Positions 25,270 to 33,295 of a stretch of DNA of 64,000 nt are shown here, in pieces (position 1 is the stretch's first letter; each line of letters starts with the position of its first letter). Below the pieces are notes generated by a model, which worked only from the letters and a program-made list of their open reading frames with translations, searched no databases and had not been told where the DNA came from. A program made the position numbers and the translations under genes. Source of the DNA: JAAYCT01 sp964499575 (GTDB taxonomy: Bacteria > Bacillota > Clostridia > Saccharofermentanales > Saccharofermentanaceae); the NCBI GenBank assembly GCA_964499575.1, contig CAZCLK010000001.1:62001-126000 (forward strand). Direction: 5' to 3'.

Positions 25270-26787
25270 TTATTCATCCATGTTCTCGTTATCGGTCAAA
25301 AACCACGGCAACACCCTGTTCTTTTTGTCCGGAGCCTGACGGGGATCCGGCTGGTGCGCAGAAGGGGGCGCCGAGGGGCGATTCGGACGCACGGGTGACA
25401 CATTGGGCTGAGGCTGACCGGCCGGACGCTGTTGCGGCGGTACGGGGCGCTGTCCCGCGCCTTGCGGCGGGTACGGATTCGGAGCATATCCCGGCTTCAC
25501 GCCGCCGCTCTCACGCGGAAATTGTTGCGGGCGTGGGGGTTGATTCTGCTGGGGATAACCGCCGGTATGGGGGCGGTACGGCTCGACCTGAGGGAATGCC
25601 GGATTGACCTGTGGTTCTTCCCGGACAGGCGACGAGGCTTCTTCGGGATCACCGAAAAGGAACTGAGGCATCTCAGGCTGCTTCTCGGGAGCCTTCCCCG
25701 TCGCTCTGTTATAGATCGATGTAGCGCTTGAGGTACTCTTCACCGGCTCACGAACACCGGAAACCGGAGGATTATTTCTCGACAGAGTCGATGTCGCGGG
25801 TTTAAAGGTCGTAATCGACTCGGCACCGTCAAAACCGGATGCAATCACCGTGATCATGATCTCATCTTCAAGGGTCGGATCAATCACGGCACCGACGATG
25901 ATCTCCGCATCACCGGAAACCGCCTCGCGTACAACCGAGGCCGCTTCATCGATTTCGTGCAATTTCATATTCTTACCGCCGGTAAAGTTGAGGATCACAC
26001 CGCGGGCACCTTCGATCGTCGTATCCAAAAGCGGACTGCTTATCGCCTGTTTGACCGCGACGGCCGCCCTGCTTTCGCCGGAAGCGCGCCCGATACCCAT
26101 ATGACAGACTCCGGCATTGGTCATGACCCGGCGAACATCGGCAAGGTCGAGATTGATCAACCCGGGGATCGCTACAAGGTCCGAAATGCCTGCGACGCCA
26201 AACTTCAGGACCTGATCGGCCATGTTGAAGGCTTCGTCGATCGATGTATTCTCGTCGGTGATTTCAAGGAGTTTATCGTTGGCGACAACAATCAAAGAGT
26301 CGACATACTTCTCCACTTCACGGATGCCGCGTTCCGCATTCTGCATTCTTCTGGGCCCTTCAAAACGAAACGGACGCGTCACGACCGCGACGGTCAAAAT
26401 ATTCAGTTCCCGAGCGATTTGGGCGACAATCGGACCGGCACCGGTCCCTGTTCCGCCGCCCATTCCGGCCGTAATAAAAAGCATATCCGTTCCCCGGATC
26501 GCCTGAGCAATCTCATCTTTTGATTCCTCGGCTGCTTTTTCACCGATCGACGGATCTGCTCCGCAACCTAAACCCCGGGTGATCTTTTCGCCGATCTGGA
26601 TCCTTGTCGGAGCCTTCGATCGGGATAACGCCTGATGATCCGAGTTGATCGATATAAAATCGATCCCCTGAACTGCACTGTCAATCATACGATCGACAGC
26701 ATTACAGCCGCCGCCGCCGATTCCGACGACCTTGATGGTCGCAAAGGGTTCTTCTTCCATTGAAAATCCGAGTCTGTAATCCGACAT
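25270..26787 (-). CDS. ftsZ: Cell division GTPase FtsZ
   Basis: Tubulin-like GTPase forming the Z ring. The GTP signature GGGTGTG lies at 110-116, the T7 loop NLDLAD at 212-217. The globular core ends near 330. A 160-residue linker rich in Pro and Gln (330-488) then leads to a C-terminal peptide containing NRVLPWFL (490-497), probably the anchor-binding tail. The ATG at 26787 has GGAGG eight bases upstream (505 residues); a longer frame to 26811 lacks a site. A promoter is visible at 26866-26894. ftsA is absent from the cluster. Confidence 0.97.
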   Translation of the reverse strand: MSDYRLGFSMEEEPFATIKVVGIGGGGCNAVDRMIDSAVQGIDFISINSDHQALSRSKAPTRIQIGEKITRGLGCGADPSIGEKAAEESKDEIAQAIRGTDMLFITAGMGGGTGTGAGPIVAQIARELNILTVAVVTRPFRFEGPRRMQNAERGIREVEKYVDSLIVVANDKLLEITDENTSIDEAFNMADQVLKFGVAGISDLVAIPGLINLDLADVRRVMTNAGVCHMGIGRASGESRAAVAVKQAISSPLLDTTIEGARGVILNFTGGKNMKLHEIDEAASVVREAVSGDAEIIVGAVIDPTLEDEIMITVIASGFDGAESITTFKPATSTLSRNNPPVSGVREPVKSTSSATSIYNRATGKAPEKQPEMPQFLFGDPEEASSPVREEPQVNPAFPQVEPYRPHTGGYPQQNQPPRPQQFPRESGGVKPGYAPNPYPPQGAGQRPVPPQQRPAGQPQPNVSPVRPNRPSAPPSAHQPDPRQAPDKKNRVLPWFLTDNENMDE

Positions 26788-26865
26788 GTTCAGAACCTCC
26801 GTATATTTCAAATATGTTTCACCAAATCGCCGTAAAAATCCATGTACATTGTGCCATTTGCCATG

Positions 26866-26894
26866 ATTCTACACTAAATATAGTGGTCAGGCAA
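26866..26894 (-). promoter_or_regulatory. Promoter of ftsZ with spacer dyad
   Basis: TTGCCT (26894-26889), a 17-base spacer and TAGAAT (26871-26866). The spacer holds an inverted repeat, CACTA-N4-TAGTG (26872-26885), which could be bound by a regulator. This gives ftsZ and its downstream genes transcription separate from the mraZ promoter. Confidence 0.65.
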
Positions 26895-26952
26895 GAGAAT
26901 TTGATACTATATTTCAGTCGTGTTACAAATAATCCGGCATACTTTTTCCTTT

Positions 26953-27813
26953 CTAATCGTTCTCTCTCAATGTATAATCGGCACCGGTCATATCGAGTAC
27001 GCCGGTATCGGAAAAATCAATCAGATTATTGGCAAAAGCATGTCTCAGCCAAATCATGTCTTCGTAAATCTCCTTCAGGGAACCGATTTTCACCAACATG
27101 CCCCGGGTCGAATTTTCCGGATGAACAACCAGAAAGTTCACGTCTTTCCCGACATAACGCACGGAACCGACGCAACGCATCAAACTGAAGTCGGAACCGT
27201 CCGACATCGCGGAATCCGCTTCCAATATCGCCCCGAAGATCACCAGACATCTTTCCAATCCGTGTTCCTCAAAAAGAGTTACCGGCTTGTTGAGAACCGC
27301 TGTCTTCACCGGGATTCCCTCAATCACGGGCAGACCCGCGGGAGGCGCGGATCCGGAAATCTCCACGACATATCCTTCCGTATCGATCGCCGCAAAGCCG
27401 TCGGGAACATCCAAATATCCGATTTTTTTCCGCTCCTCGATAATGATGCGGACTTTGGAAGGTATTTCGGCACGGACCCGGACGGATCGGATATACGGAT
27501 ACATTTCATCGAGTCGATCCTCAACCGCACCGTATCGAAGCGTAAAAAAACGCACGATCCCGCCTCCGAGATTTGAAAAGATATGTTCGCTTGTATTGAG
27601 CCGGCTGGCCGAAAGAATCTCCTCCGAAGAGATGACCCGGTTTCCTTCGATCGTAATCTCTTTTATTTGAAATGCGGGCAGGAACAGTATCAGTACGGCA
27701 ATCAGAAGCACGACCATAATAACGATCAGCACGATCAACGTTCCTTTTTTGAGCGGAGCGCTGTGCGCGGACTTGTCTTTTCTGTGGTCGGCCAAAAATA
27801 CCGTGTTTGACAA
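26953..27813 (-). CDS. divIB: Cell division protein DivIB/FtsQ
   Basis: Bitopic division protein of the FtsQ/DivIB-FtsL-FtsB complex. A basic N-terminus, one membrane helix (about 24-46) and a POTRA domain (FQIKEITIEGNRVISSEEI) are followed by the beta domain. The start is a TTG at 27813, directly after the murG stop codon, with GGAG nine bases upstream. The 286-residue length fits. It lies between murG and ftsZ as in other Firmicutes. Confidence 0.9.
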   Translation of the reverse strand: MSNTVFLADHRKDKSAHSAPLKKGTLIVLIVIMVVLLIAVLILFLPAFQIKEITIEGNRVISSEEILSASRLNTSEHIFSNLGGGIVRFFTLRYGAVEDRLDEMYPYIRSVRVRAEIPSKVRIIIEERKKIGYLDVPDGFAAIDTEGYVVEISGSAPPAGLPVIEGIPVKTAVLNKPVTLFEEHGLERCLVIFGAILEADSAMSDGSDFSLMRCVGSVRYVGKDVNFLVVHPENSTRGMLVKIGSLKEIYEDMIWLRHAFANNLIDFSDTGVLDMTGADYTLREND

Positions 27814-28935
27814 CTACGTATTCTCCTTTTCCGCGTTTTTCGAAGCGCAAATATCCAAAACGATCCGCGCGATTTGGGTGTCAGAGTCCCTGAAATACAG
27901 CTTTTTCGCGTTTCTGCCCATTTCAGAAGCTTTTTGACGATCTGCCAGAAACTTCCCGATTTCTTCGGAGAGCCGTTCCGATGTCAGTTCGGCATCCTGC
28001 AAAGTCACCCCCGCACCGGCTTCACGGAAGGCGCGAGCATTGTAACTTTGGTGATCCCCTGCCGCAAACGGGTACGGAACCATAACGGACGGAACGCCGA
28101 CGGCCGCGACCTCCGCGCAGGTGATCGCCCCGGCGCGGCATACGATCAGATCGGCTGCGGCCATGTATACATGCGTTTCATCGATGTATTCGAAAATTTC
28201 AACGGGAGTCTTCTTACCGTCCAGTTCCTTTTTCAGTTCTTCGTACTGCTGCTTTCCGGCGGACAGGATCACATGGACCCTTTCGTCATGCAAATATTCG
28301 AAAACGCCCGTTACCGCGTGGTTGATCGTTCTTGATCCGAGGCTTCCTCCCATCGCAAGAACAATAAACGTATCGGGATCGAATCCGAGTGTTTTTCTGC
28401 AGGCCTGCCGATCGAGCGTTCCGAAGACTTTCCGGATCGGATTACCGGTATAAATGACCCGACCCGCGGACTTGAAGTAGCGATCCATACCCGGAAAGCC
28501 CGTGCAGACCGCTTGAGCTTTTCGGGCCATAACCCGGTTCGACCGTCCCGGAAAGGCGTTTTGTTCATGAAGTATCACCGGAACCTTCAGCGCTTCTGCC
28601 GCCGAAACCAGAGGACTGCATACGTAGCCGCCCGTGCCGACGACCGCATCCGGCCGAAACGATCGAATCAAGTCGATGCAGGCTTTTCTGCCGGCTCGAA
28701 AATCAAGGATTGCGCGGAGCATCTTCACGGAAATTTTCGATGGGAATCCGCTGGCGCGAATCTCATGCATCCGATATCCCGCCTTCGGGATCAGATCCTT
28801 TTCGATGCCGCGGGATGTCCCGCAAAACTCGATCACGCTTCCCGGGGCATCCGCCATGATCCGGTCCGCAATCGCGATTGCCGGATTTATGTGACCGCTG
28901 GTTCCGCCGCCCGCGGCGAGTATACGAACACTCAT
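27814..28935 (-). CDS. murG: UDP-GlcNAc:lipid I glycosyltransferase MurG
   Basis: Adds GlcNAc to lipid I to form lipid II at the inner membrane face. The N-terminal glycine loop ILAAGGGTSGHINPA and the C-terminal donor-binding region (MGGSLGS, CRAGAITCAEVAAVGVP) are canonical. The frame runs to 28977, but GAGG stands just before the ATG at 28935, which gives the standard start (373 residues). It lies 7 bp after ftsW. Confidence 0.96.
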   Translation of the reverse strand: MSVRILAAGGGTSGHINPAIAIADRIMADAPGSVIEFCGTSRGIEKDLIPKAGYRMHEIRASGFPSKISVKMLRAILDFRAGRKACIDLIRSFRPDAVVGTGGYVCSPLVSAAEALKVPVILHEQNAFPGRSNRVMARKAQAVCTGFPGMDRYFKSAGRVIYTGNPIRKVFGTLDRQACRKTLGFDPDTFIVLAMGGSLGSRTINHAVTGVFEYLHDERVHVILSAGKQQYEELKKELDGKKTPVEIFEYIDETHVYMAAADLIVCRAGAITCAEVAAVGVPSVMVPYPFAAGDHQSYNARAFREAGAGVTLQDAELTSERLSEEIGKFLADRQKASEMGRNAKKLYFRDSDTQIARIVLDICASKNAEKENT

Positions 28936-28942
28936 GTTTTCC

Positions 28943-30244
28943 TCACTCACTGATCGGTTGCTTTTTGCGTGCGACACCGGATCTTGAAACCGACAGCAAC
29001 AGTCCTACGGCAATCAGAAAGAACAGATTGGCCGATCCTCCGGCGCTGAAGAACGGAAGCGTAATTCCCGTCGGCGGAACTACGCCCATCGCGACCCCGA
29101 TATTCAGGAACGCCTGAACCGTAATCAGGCTGGTATAGCCGACCGCAAGTATTCTCGAAAAATCGCCCTTTGCTTTCCACGCAATGATCATACCCCCGCA
29201 CAAAAAGCCCCAAAACAACGCAATGATCGAGAGCCCTCCGATGAAGCCCAGTTCCTCGCAAGCAATCGCGAAAACGAAGTCGTTGTGTGCCTCGGGTAAA
29301 TACATGAATTTCTGGCGACTGTTACCGAATCCCACGCCGGACACTCCGCCGGACCCGATCGCGATAATCGATTGCTTGTTCTGATACGTGTCGTTTTCAT
29401 CGGCCTCCGTCGTTTGCGCCGCATCCTTCTGGTCCTCCTCGGATTGGATGGTCGCGAAAATATTCAGTCTTTTTCCGACATGCGAAAAGTTTTCCGCAAT
29501 TTTTTGGCGATCCGTTTCTTTGGCGAAAATCAGAAATGCGGAAAGCGCTATGGCCAACACAAGCAAAACGATGAGTCCGCCGAAAAAGACAGACCGGAAT
29601 TTGACTCCGGACACAAAAAAGCACACGGCCGAAACTGCCATGACGATAATAAAACAGGACATATGCGGCTGAATCACCACGAAGGCCATACACAGAAGGA
29701 TCGCCAGAATCGGCAGGGCAAAATCGAAGAATCCGTCGAAAAAATTCTGATAAGCGGGGTTTTTGCACCGTAGCCCGCCCGCTTTTCGAACGCGTACGAT
29801 TAACGACCGGTACCCCGCTATACAGAAGACCATGGCAACCTTAATCAGCTCGGATGATTGAAAAGTCCTGCCCCCGATCTCCAACCATCTGCGCGATCCG
29901 CCGTGTACGTCGCCGAACCTCCAGGTCAGAATAGCCAGTGCCAACGAGATAACATACGCGCCGATGATGAAAGGCAGGTGATCGAATATTCGGATCGGAA
30001 CAAACAAAAGGAAGATGACAATCGCGATCCCGACGATTGTCCACTGTGCTTGATTAACCACGTAAAAAAGCGGGTTCTTCTCCTGTGCATATCCGCGAGA
30101 CATACTGGCCGAAAACAGCATAACCATTCCGTAACAAATCAGGACGAACGTCAGCAGAAGAAGCGGGATATTCATCCGGTAGGGACTTTCGACCTCGATG
30201 ACTCCCGGTTTTTGATCTTGCGTAAGGACGGGTTTTTGTGCCAT
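28943..30244 (-). CDS. ftsW: Peptidoglycan glycosyltransferase FtsW
   Basis: Multi-pass SEDS transferase that polymerises septal peptidoglycan with its partner PBP. Conserved SEDS pieces are FQSSELIKVAMV, YLPEAHNDFVFAIACEELGF and PPTGITLPFFSAGGS. A charged loop of about 60 residues (around 240-300, with EEDQKDAAQTTEADEND) lies between membrane segments. AGGAGG precedes two adjacent ATGs (30247 and 30244); the second has the better spacing. It overlaps the murF stop. mraY and murD, which normally separate murF from ftsW, are missing. Confidence 0.95.
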   Translation of the reverse strand: MAQKPVLTQDQKPGVIEVESPYRMNIPLLLLTFVLICYGMVMLFSASMSRGYAQEKNPLFYVVNQAQWTIVGIAIVIFLLFVPIRIFDHLPFIIGAYVISLALAILTWRFGDVHGGSRRWLEIGGRTFQSSELIKVAMVFCIAGYRSLIVRVRKAGGLRCKNPAYQNFFDGFFDFALPILAILLCMAFVVIQPHMSCFIIVMAVSAVCFFVSGVKFRSVFFGGLIVLLVLAIALSAFLIFAKETDRQKIAENFSHVGKRLNIFATIQSEEDQKDAAQTTEADENDTYQNKQSIIAIGSGGVSGVGFGNSRQKFMYLPEAHNDFVFAIACEELGFIGGLSIIALFWGFLCGGMIIAWKAKGDFSRILAVGYTSLITVQAFLNIGVAMGVVPPTGITLPFFSAGGSANLFFLIAVGLLLSVSRSGVARKKQPISE

Positions 30245-31758
30245 CATCGGTCCTCCTTATCCGTCAAACTCCGGCCGCCGTCATAGCGCACGGTCTCCTC
30301 CGCTTGCGACAAGCCCGGTCCTCCGTCATACCGTACAATCTCCTCCGTGACCTTGTCGAACCCGAAAGCGTGAGATGCCTTCACTAAAATAACGTCACCG
30401 GTCTTCAGGTCGGACAGTAATTGCTCCAAAAGAGCTTCTCGGGTATCGAAAACCGATATCGATATAGCGGGATTGACGCTGACAGCGCCTTGCCTGACCT
30501 GCTCCCCGTATTCACCGCAAACATAAATTCTGTCGATCCCGGCCTCCGCCGCGCTCGCCCCGACCTGAACGTGCAGTTCGGAAGCATAATTTCCGAGCTC
30601 CAGAATGCCGCCGATCGCGGCGATTTTCCGACGCCCGCCGGCCAAAAGGCTCATGCTGTCAAATGCAGCCGCCATCGATTCGGGGCTCGCATTATACGCA
30701 TCGTCACAGACAATGAAACGCTGGGTACGGATCATTTTTCCTCTTCCGCCCAGCGCGTGATACCCTTTCAGGGCTTTCCCCGCCTGATCCGGGTCTGCAC
30801 CGAGAAAACAGGCACAAAGAAGGGAAAACATGGCATTTTTGATATGATGTCTTCCCGTCGTCTCCAAATCGATGTGAACAATCCTCCCGGTCATTGCGGA
30901 GCCGACGATAACCGCGTCGAAGGACGTGGTGGTTTCTGTCATTTCCACACGGTCGGAGTGCACACAATACGCCGCTTCGGCTTTTCGACACACAGACGGC
31001 GTCCAAACCGCCGCTCCGAGGGCTTTCCACATAATTCGATCTGTATTTTCAATAAAATCGACCAGCAACGGATCGTCCCCGTTGATGATCAATACACCGT
31101 CGGGTCCAAGCCCTTCACATATTTCCGTCTTGGCGGCCAGTATGTCCTCGCGGCTCCCCAAACGCTCGATGTGTGAGACGCCGATATTGGTAATAACGGC
31201 AATATCCGGACGCGCGATGGCAGTCAGCAAAGCAATTTCCCCTTTTTGACGCATCCCCATCTCAAGGACCATCACTTCCGTGTCCTGCGGCGCGGAAAGT
31301 ATCGTTGCGGGAAGGCCGATCTCGTTATTGTTATTGTGTGACGTTGCGTGCGTTTTTCGGACAGACCCCAAAGCGACCGCGATCATTTCACGCGTTGAGG
31401 TTTTTCCGACACTTCCCGTCACCGCGACGACCTTGCAGCCGAGACGGACGCGATAATAAGCGGCCAAATCCTGGTACGCCTTGAGCGTATCTTCGACGAT
31501 AATTCCGATGCAGGAATCCGGAAGATATTCTTTTTTTGAAAGCAGAAAGATCCGCACGCCTTTGTCCGCGACCTCCCGGCAAAAGGCGTGTCCGTCAAAG
31601 CGTTCTCCGACAAGAGCGACAAAAAGATCCCCGTCTTTTGCCGCGCGTGAATCCGTACAAACACCGTAAACGCCCCGTTTAGTATCCGGATATCCCGAAC
31701 TTGCGTATAGTTCTCCGCCGACAGCCGTGACGATTTCACGGATCGAAAATTCAGCCAT
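30244..31758 (-). CDS. murF: UDP-MurNAc-tripeptide--D-Ala-D-Ala ligase MurF
   Basis: ATP-dependent ligase adding D-Ala-D-Ala to the UDP-MurNAc tripeptide. The P-loop reads AVTGSVGKTSTREMI; SHNNNNEIGLPAT and VLEMGMRQKGEI are typical. The C-terminus carries a direct duplication: VRYDGG appears twice, 15 residues apart (30250-30345), beyond the normal end of the protein, and its function is unknown. The gene overlaps murE by 8 bp and the first base of ftsW. Confidence 0.95.
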   Translation of the reverse strand: MAEFSIREIVTAVGGELYASSGYPDTKRGVYGVCTDSRAAKDGDLFVALVGERFDGHAFCREVADKGVRIFLLSKKEYLPDSCIGIIVEDTLKAYQDLAAYYRVRLGCKVVAVTGSVGKTSTREMIAVALGSVRKTHATSHNNNNEIGLPATILSAPQDTEVMVLEMGMRQKGEIALLTAIARPDIAVITNIGVSHIERLGSREDILAAKTEICEGLGPDGVLIINGDDPLLVDFIENTDRIMWKALGAAVWTPSVCRKAEAAYCVHSDRVEMTETTTSFDAVIVGSAMTGRIVHIDLETTGRHHIKNAMFSLLCACFLGADPDQAGKALKGYHALGGRGKMIRTQRFIVCDDAYNASPESMAAAFDSMSLLAGGRRKIAAIGGILELGNYASELHVQVGASAAEAGIDRIYVCGEYGEQVRQGAVSVNPAISISVFDTREALLEQLLSDLKTGDVILVKASHAFGFDKVTEEIVRYDGGPGLSQAEETVRYDGGRSLTDKEDR

Positions 31759-33289
31759 TTTCCGTCACCCGTTCCAAAGACCCGTCCATACGTTCGAGAA
31801 TCTCCGTCGCGACCTCCGCGTCATCAAAATGAATGGTTTTATCCTTGAAAATCTGGTAATTCTCATGTCCTTTCCCGGCGATTATAACGAAATCCTCCGG
31901 CTTTGCCTCTATGATGGCCTTTTCGATGGCTGTCCTTCTGTCCGGTTCAATGACAAAGGCACCGTTTGTACGTTCCATACCGCTCAGGATTCCCTTTATG
32001 ATCCCCATCGGATCTTCGTCACGTGGATTATCGGAGGTCACGAAGGTAATGTCGCTCAACCTTCCCGAAACCTCTCCCATTTCGGTGCGTCGGGTAATCG
32101 ATCGGTTTCCGCCGCATCCGAACACCGTGATCAGCCGGCCGTGACAATACTCGCGAAGCGTTTCTAAAAGGATCTCGAGACTCGCCGCGTTATGCGCGTA
32201 GTCGACCAGAACCGTAATGTTCCGGTGATTCGGGATCATTTGAAGGCGCCCCGGAACCGTAATCTTTCCGAGTGCCTCTCGAATCGCATCAAAGGGGATC
32301 TTATAAACTCCGGAGATTGCGATCGCGCACAGCGCATTATACACATTGAAAAGTCCCGGGAGAGCCACAAACACAGTGCCGTTGAACCACGGACTGATGA
32401 GGTGAAACTCTGTACCGGTGACACCTTTTCTTCGTACCTTGCGGATCGATTCGGCTCGGCAATCGGACTCCGCGCTCAGTCCGTAGGTATAAACGGGGCC
32501 GTATTGGCGGGCGAATTCGGCGACCTTCCTGCCGACGGAACAGTCCAGATTGACGACCGCATTCTTGCTCTGACCGAATATTAGGAGCTTGGCGTCGAGG
32601 TATTCCTGCATGTCGGCATGCTCGGTTCCGCTGATATGATCGAGATACAGATTGGTGAAGGCTCCGACCAGAAATTCGCACCCGTACACCCGATTAAACT
32701 GAAGTCCGAGCGAAGAAACCTCCATAACACAACTGTCCGTACCGGAATTGACCATTTCCGAGAACATACGCTGAAGGTCAAACGCTTCGGGTGTGGTGCG
32801 CTCCGCCTGCTTTATTTCACCCGCGGATATAGTCGCTACGGTACCGATCATGCCGGATTTTCTGCCTGCGACGGACAAAATCTCATGAACCATATACGTC
32901 GTGGTGGTTTTCCCTTTTGTGCCGGTAATCCCGAAAAGATCCATTTTTTTCGAGGGATAATCGAAAAAGGCCATGCTCATTTTCGCCAGCGCGATCCGGG
33001 TGTCGCCCGTTGCGATTACGGTCGCCCCGTATTTTTCGGACATTGACCGCAACGACTCGATTGTATGAATATCCTGATCTTTGCTGATTACGATCGCCGC
33101 GGACCCCTTTTCCAATCCGTCGGAAATATATCGGTGTGAATCGTACACATGTCCGTGAATACACACGAAAACACACCCCGGCGCTACTTTTCGGGAATCA
33201 TAGGCAATCGAGGAAACATTTTTATCGATGTTTCCCGAAATTAAATCATATTGAATATCATTCAGTATAGTTCTGAGACTGTGAGCCAT
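31751..33289 (-). CDS. murE: UDP-MurNAc-L-Ala-D-Glu--meso-DAP ligase MurE
   Basis: Adds the third residue of the peptide stem. The P-loop is ITGTKGKTTTTYM, with TTPEAFDLQ, the carbamylated-lysine region YLDAKLLIF and, decisively, TSDNPRDEDP: DNPR is the specificity motif for meso-diaminopimelate rather than lysine. This points to a DAP-type wall. 512 residues. The ATG follows the PBP gene by 6 bp. Confidence 0.96.
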   Translation of the reverse strand: MAHSLRTILNDIQYDLISGNIDKNVSSIAYDSRKVAPGCVFVCIHGHVYDSHRYISDGLEKGSAAIVISKDQDIHTIESLRSMSEKYGATVIATGDTRIALAKMSMAFFDYPSKKMDLFGITGTKGKTTTTYMVHEILSVAGRKSGMIGTVATISAGEIKQAERTTPEAFDLQRMFSEMVNSGTDSCVMEVSSLGLQFNRVYGCEFLVGAFTNLYLDHISGTEHADMQEYLDAKLLIFGQSKNAVVNLDCSVGRKVAEFARQYGPVYTYGLSAESDCRAESIRKVRRKGVTGTEFHLISPWFNGTVFVALPGLFNVYNALCAIAISGVYKIPFDAIREALGKITVPGRLQMIPNHRNITVLVDYAHNAASLEILLETLREYCHGRLITVFGCGGNRSITRRTEMGEVSGRLSDITFVTSDNPRDEDPMGIIKGILSGMERTNGAFVIEPDRRTAIEKAIIEAKPEDFVIIAGKGHENYQIFKDKTIHFDDAEVATEILERMDGSLERVTENG

Positions 33290-33295
33290 ATTATG

